Shown in pieces: positions 36,001 to 48,786 of a stretch of 64,000 bases of DNA. Numbering within the stretch: position 1 is the stretch's first letter; each line of letters opens with the position of its first letter. Both the position numbers and the translations under genes were made by a program. The DNA comes from Brevipalpus yothersi (lineage: Eukaryota; Arthropoda; Arachnida; Trombidiformes; Tenuipalpidae). The DNA lies in contig QZCP01000225.1 of NCBI GenBank assembly GCA_003956705.1, positions 10,793 to 74,792 on the forward strand, given 5' to 3'. The notes under the pieces were generated by a model. The model saw nothing but the letters and a program-made list of their open reading frames with translations. It searched no databases and was not told the DNA's origin.

Positions 36001-37576
36001 TGTCGGTAGCACACACACACACTGTCAATATCGTTCCACCAAAAGTAATGAAAATCAGAGAATCATCTTCAGTTAAACATGATCCTATCATGTTTACTTG
36101 ACCTCCACAAAAGCTTGCATCAGAACTTGTTTTATGAAATATTGTAGAAGCACATATTTTTGTTTTTATCTGTCCGGCTTGCTTTATTGAACCCTTCTCT
36201 CGTATGATGACACTCATGAAGATCATCTACATTGAAGACTGCTCATTGAATTGGAATTTCAGTCATATCTCCCACTTTTAATGAGCTTCCATGTTCGCTT
36301 ATCAAATATTCGAGTTTCTCTAATGAAATGATATGAATATGAATTTTCTCCCAGGATTCGGCGTGGAAGACGAGCCCGTCCATTTAAGACCGTGAAGTTT
36401 GGTACCAACGTTGATTTATCCGATGACAAAAAATGGCTTGCTCAACTACTGGAGCTACGCAAACTACCAACTTTTGCCCGTGTAGCATCAGCACAAAATA
36501 TGTTGAGTCACGTTGGTCATGTTATTCTAGGGATGAACACTGTACAGCTATACATGAAAGTACCTGGATGTCGAACACCCGGACACCAAGAGAATAACAA
36601 TTTCTGTTCTGTTAACATTAACATCGGCCCTGGCGATTGTGAATGGTTCGGGGTTCCAGAGGAATACTGGGGTGCCATCAACAGACTTTGTCAGAAGTAT
36701 GTGAACAATTGAATCTAAAATCTGTCATTATCTCAAATATACTCATCCGCCATTCTCTTCCAGGAACAATTTGAGTTTTCTGCACGGATCATGGTGGCCA
36801 ATTCTCGAAGATCTTTTCGCCGAAAATATCCCTGTATATCGTTTCCTCCAGAGGCCTGGTGATGTGGTTTGGGTTAATGCTGGAACAATTCACTGGGTAC
36901 AAGCTATCGGCTGGTGCAACAATATAGCATGGAACGTTGGACCCTTGACAGCTAAACAATATCAACTAGCTGTCGAGAGATATGAGTGGAATAAATTGGA
37001 AAATTTCAAATCAATTGTGCCAGTGATACATCTTACTTGGAATCTTGCTAGAAATCTCAAATGCTCTTGTCCAGAGTTCTACAAAAAAGTCAGGTTAGTC
37101 ATCATATTCCTATCCATTTTATTTCCAACATGTTGCTATTGATTCTCATTCTGAACTTTTATTGAATGAATTTTTTATCTCTCTTTACCTCTTAGGATTT
37201 GTCTACTGAGGTCTCTTAAAAACTGTCAGATGATCGTAGACTTCGTTAAAAATCTTGACAAGGAGATTCAATGGCATGGAAAGGGAAAAGAAGAGGCAGC
37301 CCACTATTGTGTGAACTGCGAGGTAAGTTTGTCGTAAATTCCTGAAATTGGAGGATTCACATCTAATTCTATTTATTCTCTATCTAGGTTGAAGTTTTTA
37401 ACGTATTGTTTGTCCGAGAACTGGAAAAGAAGCATGTTGTCCATTGTATAGACTGTGCTCGCAAATTGACTCCTGATTTAGAGGATTTTGTCATTTTGGA
37501 AGAGTATAGAATGGAGGAACTGATGGAAGTTTATGATAGCTTTCAATTATTCACTGGAAATGGTGTTTATTCTTGA
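29324..37576 (+). CDS. KDM6A: KDM6A/UTX histone H3K27 demethylase
   Basis: Nuclear Fe(II)/2-oxoglutarate dioxygenase that removes H3K27me2/3 and works with the COMPASS-like MLL3/4 complex. Fourteen coding exons close in frame to 1220 residues: 29324-29691, 31673-31793, 32158-32212, 32309-32663, 32740-32912, 32997-33078, 33445-33548, 33626-34665, 34742-34841, 34901-35177, 36355-36696, 36764-37093, 37196-37322 and 37388-37576. The start ATG (or another two codons later) precedes a poly-Gln run. TPR repeats cover about 45-385 (YFLGRCYANLG, VLYQQQNQFMDALQAYI). A disordered Ser/Asn-rich exon follows, then the JmjC region from about 767. Iron ligands are His969 and Glu971 (GHQENNN) and His1049 (GTIHW). 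The GATA-like zinc motif keeps HYCVNCE and CIDCARK. All catalytic residues are intact. The segments LPCLEDAWNIPI and ENNNFCSVNINIGPGDCEWF are near-identical to vertebrate UTX. Confidence 0.98.
29692..31672 (+). other. KDM6A intron 1, dense in CT/GA tracts
   Basis: This 2.0 kb first intron carries successive (CT)n tracts, one (GA)n block at about 30048-30078 and a TAG repeat near 30660-30680. Apparent reading frames here are pure Ser/Leu/Phe or Arg/Glu low complexity. Regulatory elements are possible but nothing specific can be assigned. Confidence 0.7.
30048..30078. repeat. (GA)n microsatellite in KDM6A intron 1
   Basis: A GA run flanked on both sides by CT-rich tracts, so the strands could pair as an inverted repeat. 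Confidence 0.9.
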
Positions 37577-39047
37577 GGTTTGGTTCAGCTTTAGTGTTTT
37601 ATTTATTGATCAGGTTTTTTTGCATAATTACAATGGGTATATCTATGAATTTTTGAGAAATGTATGTATATAGATCAAAATTTTATATTGATGTATATAT
37701 TTATTGAGACTTGAGCATTGATGCCAATCCGTTGATCATCGTCGTGAAAGTGGATTAATCATGCCACGGACATCACCCACCCTGCAAAATCTTTTCCATG
37801 CCATCATCTTGGCATTCATCATATACATGACTCACAAGTAACTACTCGATTATTTCATTTAAATTTATAGTACAAGCTGTGTAGATCCTCCAAAGTGAAG
37901 CACAAATCTTAACACCTCATAAGATGTTTATGGACAAACCGCTCGTTACGTCCAATTTTGAAATCGCTAATGAATCTCTTGATGTTTTTTATCCTCTTCA
38001 CTCTTTTGGATACGACTCCTATTGGAGCCGATAGACTCTTTCTCTCTCTCTCTTTCCTTTCTCTTTCGTTCACGCCTCTGGCTCTTGGAAGGTCACTTGT
38101 TGAACGATAAATTCAGCGATTAAACTTTTTGGATCCCCCAAATCAATTAATATATATCTCAAATGTTTCCTATATTTTTCTTCAAGAAATCGCTTTTTAT
38201 AATCAGTTTGAATGTCTCATTCCAGGCACAATTGTAACATTGTATTCTCTCTTCATCTTATCAGATGAACAAGGTGTTAAATGAATGCACATGTACATGC
38301 AGGTTGCATATGTATTTTATGCGAAAAGCTTCAAACTTTCCTCGGAAAACGGAATCATGATCAATTTATGCGTATGAATGAGAAATGAGTAACATGGAGA
38401 GGAAAATTCCTTTCCTTTGTGCTTGAATTTTCAAGGATCGAGACTGTTCTTACTCGAATCAATCGTAAACCGGGAAACTTCGATGATTTCATTGCCATCG
38501 AGCTTGTGACCATCCTCGAGTGTCATTGATCGCTCATCAGGACAAGATTGATGAAAAGACTTTTTTTATATGGTCAGCAGATTACAAGGGTGAATAGGAA
38601 GTGTGTATGATGCATTTATCGTAATACATTTTTTTCATCTTGATGGAATTGATCCATTGACAATGAATTGCCCACATTATGATTATTAAGCAATACGAAT
38701 GATGATGGATCTAGAGGAACGAGGTTGTTCGCTCCTTGAAATTTTTTCGAATTTATCAGCACTATTTCTTGGAATCATTCACTGACACCTCTTTTTCCAA
38801 TATGAACAGATTAATAATCACCTCTAACTATTCATAAGCGTAACAAAATAACTTGTTTGTAACATTTATTCAATTTCTATAACTAATAACTGAAAAAAAC
38901 TCGGATTTATTTAACTTCATACATCGGATCACCTTTGGAAAACATTTGTTACCATTTGTCAACTGTGTTCTAATTAGCATCGATAAATTTTATTACCATC
39001 AACAAGCATCAACCATCTAACTGTTGGATACAGAGTCAATCATTGTG
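37577..39047. other. Spacer between KDM6A and the lipase gene
   Basis: This 1.5 kb AT-rich spacer holds the KDM6A 3' UTR and the lipase promoter/5' UTR. No coding exon or structured RNA is recognised. Confidence 0.5.
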
Positions 39048-40345
39048 ATGCTCAGTTCATCATCGTTGTTTGTTCTCGTCTTTTTGTCCACATTAAAGTT
39101 GGTGTTAATTTTAGCAGATTCAAGTAAAGGAGTTGACCAAGTATGCTACGGCACTTTAGGATGCTTTACACCTCTCGATGATCCAAGATTTCCTCTATAT
39201 CCGGGTACACCTTCCGATGTGGGTACAACGTTTCGATTATATCACCAAAAAGATCCTCGTCGTTATGTGAACATTCATTATGAAGCTAACGGTGTGAAGC
39301 GTCAAGTTGATCCGGGTACGGTGATTGGTAAAAAAATTCTTGGTACATCGAAAATTGTTCTCATCATCCATGGCTGGATGGTTAATCATGATTATGAGCT
39401 GTATCAAGAGCTCCGGCAAGCTTTGTTTAAAGTCTCTGAATGGGTGATCGCTGTGGATTGGAGGAAAGGTGCTGAAAATCCATATTATCCACAATCAGTT
39501 GCAAATACAGCTCTGGTTGGTCGAGCGACAGCATTGCTAATTCGAAGGCTTTCCCGATGCTGTAATATATTGACCAGTAATGTTCATATTATTGGATTCA
39601 GTTTAGGTGCTCATGCAGCCGGTAATGCTGGCAGATGGTTTAATGCTCAATTCAACGAGAAAATCGGTCGAATATCAGGTTTGTTTGTGTGTCCAAAGGG
39701 TTTAAATTTAACGAAAATTTTTCACACTTTAAATTGTTACTTTTTATTTCGTTCCCTTCTATCTCTCAAAAATATTCAGCTCTCGATGGGGCAGGAGTAT
39801 TGCTAAAAAATTCGACTTTAGGACTTAATCCATCGGATGCTCTTTTTGTGGATGCCATACACACCAGTGGAGGTGATGATATGGAAGCATTGATCGGTCA
39901 GTTGGGTAATCCTCATTCGATAGGTCATGTAGATTTTTATCCCAATGGTGGACGGGAACAGACCCATTGCCTACATAATCCTCAAGAAATATCTCCATTT
40001 TGTAATCATCATGCAGCAATCGAATATTACATTTCCTCATTGATCACATGTGAATATCGAGCCCACCAGTGTGAATCGTGGACAGACTATTTAGCTGGAA
40101 AGTGTCAAGATCCTCACAAGGAGGCCAGAATGGGCTATTATAGCTTTTCGACCAATTTGAGAGGCAATTTTTACATTTCCACACAATCAGCATCACCTTT
40201 CTGTGAGAGTACAGATCATAAAGTGTGTCCATCACGTCCTTTTTGGCTAGCTAATGCACTTACTAATCTGGTAGCTGGAACTCATAATGCTATCGCTTTT
40301 TTCTTTCCTACAAATTCAAATAAATCCAGAATTTGGTTTCAATAA
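39048..40345 (+). CDS. Secreted pancreatic-lipase-family protein
   Basis: Exons 39048-39678 and 39780-40345 join to 398 residues, splitting the Ala codon of ISALDGAG. The ATG at 39048 gives a signal peptide (MLSSSSLFVLVFL and onward). The alpha/beta-hydrolase core shows LIIHGWM, VDWRKG, and the nucleophile elbow GFSLGAHAAG with Ser185. The putative Asp213 is in ALDGAG (family GLDPAG), and His287 is in FCNHHAA, so the Ser-Asp-His triad is complete. Disulfide cysteines flank the C-terminal part. The N-terminal motif CYGTLGCF matches the pancreatic lipase start. The lid between the usual cysteines appears short, typical of phospholipase A1-like or neutral lipases of arthropods. The role is likely gut or haemolymph lipid hydrolysis. 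The change of GLDPAG to ALDGAG is mild, and an inactive yolk-protein-like role is less likely because the triad is kept. Confidence 0.92.
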
Positions 40346-40841
40346 TATTTTCTATCACCTTGATGAGGAGAAAAATTTGTGAATTATGGTGTCAAAGTGT
40401 GCATACTTATCATGATATCTGTGTTCAACAGTTTCGAAGCATTACTCAAAAACTTATTCCCGACACAATTCTAAGCTGCTGAGTTGGAACGAAACTCTTT
40501 CACTATAACCTTTATTCTGCTGCTCGAGACTAAATCTCTTCAGTGATGATTATTTAATCTATTCTAAGAAAAGAAACTCAATGGCCCAGTGAAACAATTT
40601 TTTGACTTCAAGCTAAAGCTCACGATTAGATCCCTTGTACTCATTATCATCACCTCTCTTCTTGTTTCTAGATTGATTTGATATATATATATATTCTATT
40701 TTAAACCATTTCAAACTGGACAGGAAGCATGTTATCTATTGTTTAGATTGTTTTTTCAAGTTCTCATTCTTCGATTCAACCGAAAGCTCATCCCCTCTCA
40801 GTTATAACAGTGATGCTCACGAAGTGACCAAAGTGAAGGCG

Positions 40842-40883
40842 AAAAAGCTTCACATCATCTTCATGAATGATGTGAAGATTTTT
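40842..40883. repeat. Long hairpin (inverted repeat) after the lipase gene
   Basis: The arms CTTCACATCAT (40848-40858) and ATGATGTGAAG (40867-40877) are perfect complements around an 8-base loop. After one mismatch the outer A5/T5 pair extends the stem to 17 positions. Confidence 0.8.
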
Positions 40884-41122
40884 CCATAAGAGTAAATGTA
40901 ACTTAGGGGTAATGATAATCGAAAGCTTTTATTGGGTTAACTGTTGTTTGTGTTTCGATTGTGTGATTGAAGTTACAATATGATCAATCGTAAGAGAAGG
41001 CCTTCAATTATGCTTCTGAAATAATGAACTCATGTTCGAGAAATGGTTGATTTTATTCACGCTCATGCCATATCGAAGTAGATTAGTGGTACGCGCGCCG
41101 GTGGTAGTGGCTACATGAGTGA

Positions 41123-41130
<8 letters not shown>

Positions 41131-41164
<34 letters not shown>
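41131..41164. repeat. (AG)n microsatellite
   Basis: A pure AG run in the gene desert. Confidence 0.95.
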
Positions 41165-41168
<4 letters not shown>

Positions 41169-41332
41169 AAAAAGGGCGAGGAAGGAAAAGAAAGGAGATC
41201 AATGGAAAATCGGGACACTGTGAGTTCAACTAACCTTGATTTACACGTAAATTAAGCTGTTTCCGGTCATGTCTGGTGGCCTTCAAATTCTGATGCCGAT
41301 AAATGCAGCTATGAGTGGTTGGTGCTTCTCTT

Positions 41333-41371
<39 letters not shown>

Positions 41372-41996
41372 AATTTTTTTAGTGACCGGTATTTTTTGAG
41401 CACTCATTTGATAGATGAGGGAAGCTGAGGCTTTGTGTAGTTATTATAGTCATCATGATGATCCATCGAAAAGAAGAGAGAGAGAGAGAGAGGATGAGTA
41501 GATGAGAAGCCATATTTATTCGAACTCTACTCGCAGGCCAATATCCGATCAATCTATCTTTATTGGATTCACCAAGAGATGAATATTGTTGAAGAGAGAG
41601 GGGGAGAGAGAAAAGAGGCTGATGTTCATTTATATATATGGAATGAATCTCCACTTGATTGCATCAGACCGAGTGACCATGATGTTTTAGGTAACAATCA
41701 AGAACTGGGGAGAGAGCAGACAAAAAATCGAGGTAAAAAAGATGAAGAAATGAGATGAAAAGGAATAAAGTGGAAGAAAAAGAATTATAAGAAGAAAATG
41801 CTTTAACGGAAGTTCCCAACAGATACTAGATTGCTGGTCCAAGTATTTAAATATTGCTGTTATGTCATCTCTCTCTCTCTCATACACAATTGCTCAAGAG
41901 ATGATGCAAATTGGCTAATGAAGTGGGCTGAGGCAAGGAGTGACTGGCCAGGGGATGGGCAGAACGGGTTCGATGGCTGTAAATTTCGGGTGGAGA

Positions 41997-42030
<34 letters not shown>

Positions 42031-43322
42031 CAAGGTTTTATGCTCTCAATGGGCTAGTTGAATGCACACACACACAGTTGGATCCTAGTCGTTTTGCCAT
42101 TTAATACTTTAGAAATACTTAAAAATATGCTTCACTGAAGCAGGCCAATCGGTAATGTAGCAGAGAGAAACATATATACATGTATAAGATTCTTCTTTCA
42201 AACTATCCAAGAACTTTCAAGTGTGTTTGTGTTAGAGTGTTTGTGTGCTATTCCCCAAGTTCTCGAGTGATGATCACCAAAGAATGTATGGCTCAAGGAT
42301 AAACAAGAATCAGAGCCTCATGGAATGGAATCCGATGATAGAGGCAAGATTCCAGAATCCATCAGCTTGTCTGATGGTAGAAAATAAAGTCAAGTGATGA
42401 TGGGCTGGATGAGAGAGAGCAATCAAAGGATATTTAAGTCGAATGAGAATTTGAATTTAATGTCCATCCATCTGATAGATCAGACCGATATTACGTGATA
42501 GTTGGAAGGATAAGCGATACTTTGGCCCACTAGAAAGGGAACAGAATACCAGGAAAAAAATTAAGGCTAAAGAAGATGGAGAGAGAGAGAAAACACGCGA
42601 TAGAGATTGTCTCCTTAAAAATGAATCACATACACAGAACTTATTCTTGTTCGAGATAAACGAGGCTGACACCAACTTATGATAGTAATCACACACCATG
42701 ATACATAAAGATGCTGGATAAAAGTGATGAACAAGGAACCAAGCAATCATATTATTCTTATTACCTTGGCTTGATCTGTAAGCCGTTCGATGCTATCGTT
42801 ATCATTGGCCTTTTGTTTATTGTGTTCCTCACTCTGGATCCTGTCAGCTATTTACATGTAACGGTGAATGGGCCTCTCCGCCTCCCACAGCTTCATCAGT
42901 GCGCTTTAAATCCTCATCATTTTCATTTGTGTTAGTATGTGTGTATGTGTGTGTGTGTGTGTCCGAGGCTTGATGGACTGTGCCAGCGCACCCCTTCTAC
43001 ACTCATTACCATCCGGCCAATGATGGTGATCCGGTGATGGCCAAGAATAACAGAACAACTTAACTCTCGTCTCGTTCTTCACAACATTGGCATGCATACT
43101 ACGAACTCAGTTCATTTACGAAAAATTGAAGATGCAGAGAGAGAAAGAGAGAGAGAATTGACGCATCTTATTAATCGAGATGCTGTAAGAGACCTGTAAT
43201 CATGGTTCCGGCGTCAAAAAGTACATCATCATCCACTCCTCTTCACCTCCTTAGCCTCTCTCTCTTTTTTTTCTTTTTTTCTTTCTTTCCCTCTTTCTTT
43301 TAAGATGGACTCATCTCAGGGG

Positions 43323-43325
<3 letters not shown>

Positions 43326-43389
<64 letters not shown>
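43326..43389. repeat. (CT)n microsatellite
   Basis: An uninterrupted CT run of about 64 bases. Confidence 0.95.
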
Positions 43390-43394
<5 letters not shown>

Positions 43395-44810
43395 ATTTGG
43401 CCTTTACTGCTAATAACTTTGACTCGAATATGGAACTGAAACAGACTCAAATACACCACTCAAGCTGTCCATCTGTGGGTGCATCATCATTTTTGGACAC
43501 ATACACACACAATTCGGGACATAACAATCATTGGTACCATCTTGATTGTATTCTTTTCTCTTAGCACCTTTTTTCCCGCGACCTTCTAAAACTCATCATC
43601 AGCCTCCTTCCTCATATTTCATCTGATTCGTTCAACGAACTTCCTTGGCCGAAAAAAAGTGGCTTCTTTTCATACTTCATCGCTCTCTTTTTTCCTGTCG
43701 TCGGCTTCATATTTCGTGAAATCAATATTCTTTCTCTTCTTTCTCTCTCTCTCTCCTTCTTTTTCTCAAAGTTCGCGGATCTTGTCAGCATCCGATTATA
43801 TCGAGACCGATGACAAGGATGATCCACAAGATGCTCTCAGCTTGACACTGATCATTATCCAAGGTAGCCCAGTGTGAAGGGCAATCGGAATTCATTTTCT
43901 TCTTCTGTCCACTCTCATCATCATGAAGATGATGTGCATGTGTGATGCAGTGTATATGATGGAGACTGTAAACTATTTGTCAACTTTTTGGTGAAGTAGA
44001 AAAATAAAAATTGATTCCCATCAGTCTCTATACCTTTCCTTTATATACACTTTTCTTCCTCTTCGTTTATCTCACCTCGCGGGCTGATTTTAACAAGCTT
44101 TTGCCATTTTGTTGATAATCACTAAAACTATGGTGATGATTAAGATGATGATCATGAAAATGATGGGGATGATTGAGATGATGATTGGGAAGAAGGTAAC
44201 GATGATGATGATGGTGGTGATGTTGGTGATGTTGGGCCAAGAGAAAGGGTTAAGAAATCAAGGTAAAAAGGTCCGGTCAGGCCATCGTTTGTGGCTGTGC
44301 TTGTTGAACGATGAACGATAGTATGGAGAGACATTAGCGCTAAATGGTGAGAAATTTACTGATTGTTTGCGTTCATAATTTTCGTATATTGCTCAACTCA
44401 TTATACATCATCTATCCACTGTGTGGCTCATTTTTCAGTCATTGCACCCCTCTGAGATGAAGTCTGTCTAGCAAAAAAGAAGTCTAAATGTTAGGAAGCA
44501 TCTTGTTCACCATTTCACACCTCACATTGAAAACGGAATCACCATACTTCTGATAATCTGCTTCAATCTATTAGCCTCAACATTGGTATGTGTCTACATG
44601 TGTATGTATGTGTGGAATGGATGACCAGAAGTTCAAGTCATGTCTATATAAACAGAAACCATATCGAATTGATTTGAGCACTTTTCAAGTTGAGAAAAAT
44701 ATTTTCTCTCTCTCTTTCTCTTTCTCTTTCTCTTTCGAAATGTTTACACATTTTCATGGCAAAACAAGGTGCATACGATGTGAGAGTTGTGAAATTTATA
44801 CAAAACCCAT

Positions 44811-45040
<230 letters not shown>

Positions 45041-45935
45041 TTGGTGGCCGAAACGATTCTTCTTCTACATCATCGTTTCGATTATCATGACCAAAAAGGA
45101 TGATGGACACGATGAATTTTCTTTCTATCCATTCTGCATCTATCCATAAGAGTGGTTAACGGAAAAGCACACACACAATATAGGCCAGTGTATATATATT
45201 TTGACGGGCCTCATCATGTATGGCAACCTACCTTCTTTTTTTTGTGTTTGTGAGTATATATGTATCTGAACGAGGCCGGTTTAGCCGCGCGGCCAATGTT
45301 GGTCTGTATTGCTCCATGTTTGGTGTATAAAAGAATGAAAGAGGAAAGAAATGAGTAGAAGAAAAAAAAACTGAATCAAACTGACAATCATTTCATCGCG
45401 TTGAAAAGGCTTTTCAGAATGGCCCTGATATCCTGGATCATTGATCATTTTTGGAGTGAGAGAGAAAGACCTACTCGATGATGGGCATATCTATCGATAT
45501 CGCGATGGGTCCCAGACAGTGGAAAGAGAGAGAGAAAGAGAGAAGAAATATACCAATAAATAAGTGAGGAAAAATTTTTCCCTGTCAACCTCTCTTCTCA
45601 AACTTTTTCAGGCCAACACTACATCCGATTGGCTTTTTCTCTCTCTCTCTCTCTTCATGTAAAACTCTTGTAAGCCGATAGTTTGCGACTTGAGAGTCCA
45701 TGAAAGTGGCCTTTTCACGGGGCGATGCTCAATGTAGCGGCGGAAATAATAATAACAATGATAAAGTCGAGTAAACACTGGATCGAGTGGGCTGAGAGAA
45801 GAAGAAGAGGTGGCAAGTGTATGTTCTGTATATCGATATGTGGTCTGTACGAGTGGAAGAGTCGAGCTGGTCCAGTGGCCTCAACACCAAGAATCATAAT
45901 CTGAGGGATGGATTGGACTAATTTTTCCGGTTAAC

Positions 45936-45940
<5 letters not shown>

Positions 45941-46020
<80 letters not shown>
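45941..46020. repeat. (CT)n tract with TG interruptions
   Basis: A CT run with a few CTGT units in the middle, about 80 bases. Confidence 0.95.
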
Positions 46021-46021
<1 letters not shown>

Positions 46022-46214
46022 TTCATCAGTTATTTAGTCAGTTTATTTTTTCCCTAGAATTTTTGTCCATCCATGCATGTGAGTAAAAATGGTACACTTG
46101 ATGATAATGATAAAAGAATGCAGAATTTATGTTGCATTCATTTCGTTCGAGTCCTTGAATTGGCACAACATTTTTTGCATTCCAAACTGGCCAACGAATA
46201 TCGAGAGCAATAAC

Positions 46215-46216
<2 letters not shown>

Positions 46217-46253
<37 letters not shown>
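46217..46253. repeat. (CT)n microsatellite
   Basis: A perfect CT run of about 37 bases. Confidence 0.95.
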
Positions 46254-46255
<2 letters not shown>

Positions 46256-46496
46256 AATGACTTGTCCTGCAAATGAATTTTGGACGAAATTCAGCGTGAC
46301 CGGTTGATCCATATCGTTTGTATGTATATTCTCATAAATTTGATTTATATACATTTACACGATAGTTCAAACCAACTCACCTTAATTGTAATCAATTGTG
46401 ATTTTAACAGGAGGAAGAGAGGGAGAAGACCCGCTCTCTCTCTCTCTCTCTCTCAGTCTCCCTGATGAAGGAGAGCGAAACTAGTCTGAAGAAGGA

Positions 46497-46530
<34 letters not shown>

Positions 46531-47541
46531 CTGATGATGATGATAGGGGCTGAAAAAAGGGCCTGCTAAAGGCCTCAACAGGAAGAGAGAAGATAGAGAG
46601 AGAGAAAGAAGAGAGAAGAGAGAGCGAAGTAAGTTTTTCAGAAGAGATCTTATTCTCGATCAGAGTCAACTTAAACACTCGTCGATCTACTTGTTATTGT
46701 TGTTATTCTGCTCATCTTACTTGACGAACAGAAAATATATTCACTCAGCTTGCCTCAGCTTCTCATTATTGACTCTTGCTGGGTGTGCATGTACGTTTGT
46801 GTGTATTCATGTTGACCATTGAATTTATGTGAATGGATCACAGCTTCTCACTCATTGTCTATCATTTTTGAATCACCGTTAATCATGAGTTCGATCGATG
46901 TACAGCTCATCAGAGTGACTGCTAATTTAGGTGACTATTTTGGATCTTTTTAGTGGCTTTCATCTATGATAGAATCCATCAAATTTTGTCCAATATTCAC
47001 ACTCACCATTGTCCACCCAGTTTTTCCGTTGCTGTGTATGTGGACATCGATTCGTTCGATTTGGATTGATATTGTGTGTGCCATTGACAAGTGATTAAAT
47101 TTTTTACGTTGTTATTGGATAATCTTGAAGGAAAAGAAAGACATTCTCAGATCACCACTCTAATCATCACTTCGATCACTGAACAATCTTCAATTTGAAC
47201 ATCACAATCATCATCATCATCATCATCATCACCATCTATGCACCGTTATTCCCACAAGTGTGACAATTGAGAATTTTTCATCTTAATTCCAGCATTCTCA
47301 TCGAATCAAGCGGATCGGTGGCATTCTCAGGATAGCATTGTTCACGATTATTCCTCCAAAATTCAGTGTTAAGTTGCAAAGCCGATAATTTTACATTCTA
47401 TTCCTTATCATCACCACTTTTCACCTCCCCCCAGCCAACCAACCAGCTATAAGTAGTTCGGATTTTGCAGGCCAAATAATCGGCTATATATAATTAATAG
47501 TAGATCACATAATCCTCTTCTCGATCATCATTATCATCATC

Positions 47542-48725
47542 ATGAAGAGAATACGAAAAGATTTTGACCATCTTACAGGCTCACCAATTGTGTTGACCAC
47601 TCTAGTTTTCATCTTACATTTATTCTCACAAATAGAAGGTAAGCTCATCCATCCATCCATCCATCCATTCCTGATGCTGGAATTATTTTCATATTGTTTT
47701 TTCTCAAACTTTTTTCTCTCTCTCTAACCTCTTCACTGCCTATACTCGCCTAACCTTTCCAAGCCTCAAAAGAAAAACAACCCTAACGAATATGATTGCC
47801 TGTATTTAAAAAAACTGTTGTATTACCTATTATTGTGGCTTTTGATGTGTATAATTGTTAGCTGGTTTATTAGTTCACCTGGTCAAATTTTGATAGCAAT
47901 TATTTTTCATCCATCCCAACTTCCTTCGTCAACTATCCACTTACATGTCTCTTTCTCTCTCTCTCTAGTTTGCCTTCCTCCTCTTTCTTGTTCTTCTTTT
48001 TCACTTTGAGTTATTTTTTCACTGCTAAATGCTAATCACTGACCGTGGTTAGCATTTTTTGAAATGAGCGGACATGTTAGCCAGAAAAATATTTCTCCAA
48101 ACAACAAGTCAGACTAGTAATGGGAGTAAACCGCTGCCGGCATGGTTCCTAGAACGAGTGGGCAAAGAGATGGCCTGAAGAGACGGTTAAAAAAGATGAT
48201 TATGAGCAGCAAGGGCAAAAGTAAAGGTAAAGAGAGAGAGAGAAAGAAAGAGAAAGAAAGAGAAAGAGCAATAGAGAGACCAAGAAAAGCATGAAATTTT
48301 TGAGAGAGAAAAAAAGGATCTCAAACATCTCAACATCACATTAATATAAGATGCCGTTAAAGATGCTAGACCGAGTTTGCTCCTGTATTTAAGCAGAGTA
48401 ACGAGCTTCTGGTCAAAGAGAAAGATCGCTCTCTCTCTCTTTCTCTCTCTCTTACTCTCAAAATACGGTTTGTGAGTCATGAAAATCGCTTCCTGAATAA
48501 GCTACTTTCCATCAGGTGGAGAGAGAGAAAGAAAGAGAGAGAGAGAGAGAGAAAATATACGATGATGATCACCGTTAAAAAAGCTGGCTAATATGGTCTC
48601 ACCACTTGTCTGTTAGGTCTGATATGTACTTGAGAATTTGATTAACCTTGTCCGTTCACTTGTAAACTCTCCCATCTCTCTACGCTAGTAAGGCCATTCT
48701 CAGGCCAATCAGCAAGAATGAAAGG

Positions 48726-48786
<61 letters not shown>

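Noticed and set aside
43659..43877. 72-residue frame in the gene desert
   Set aside because: It is CT-driven low complexity with no conserved segment.
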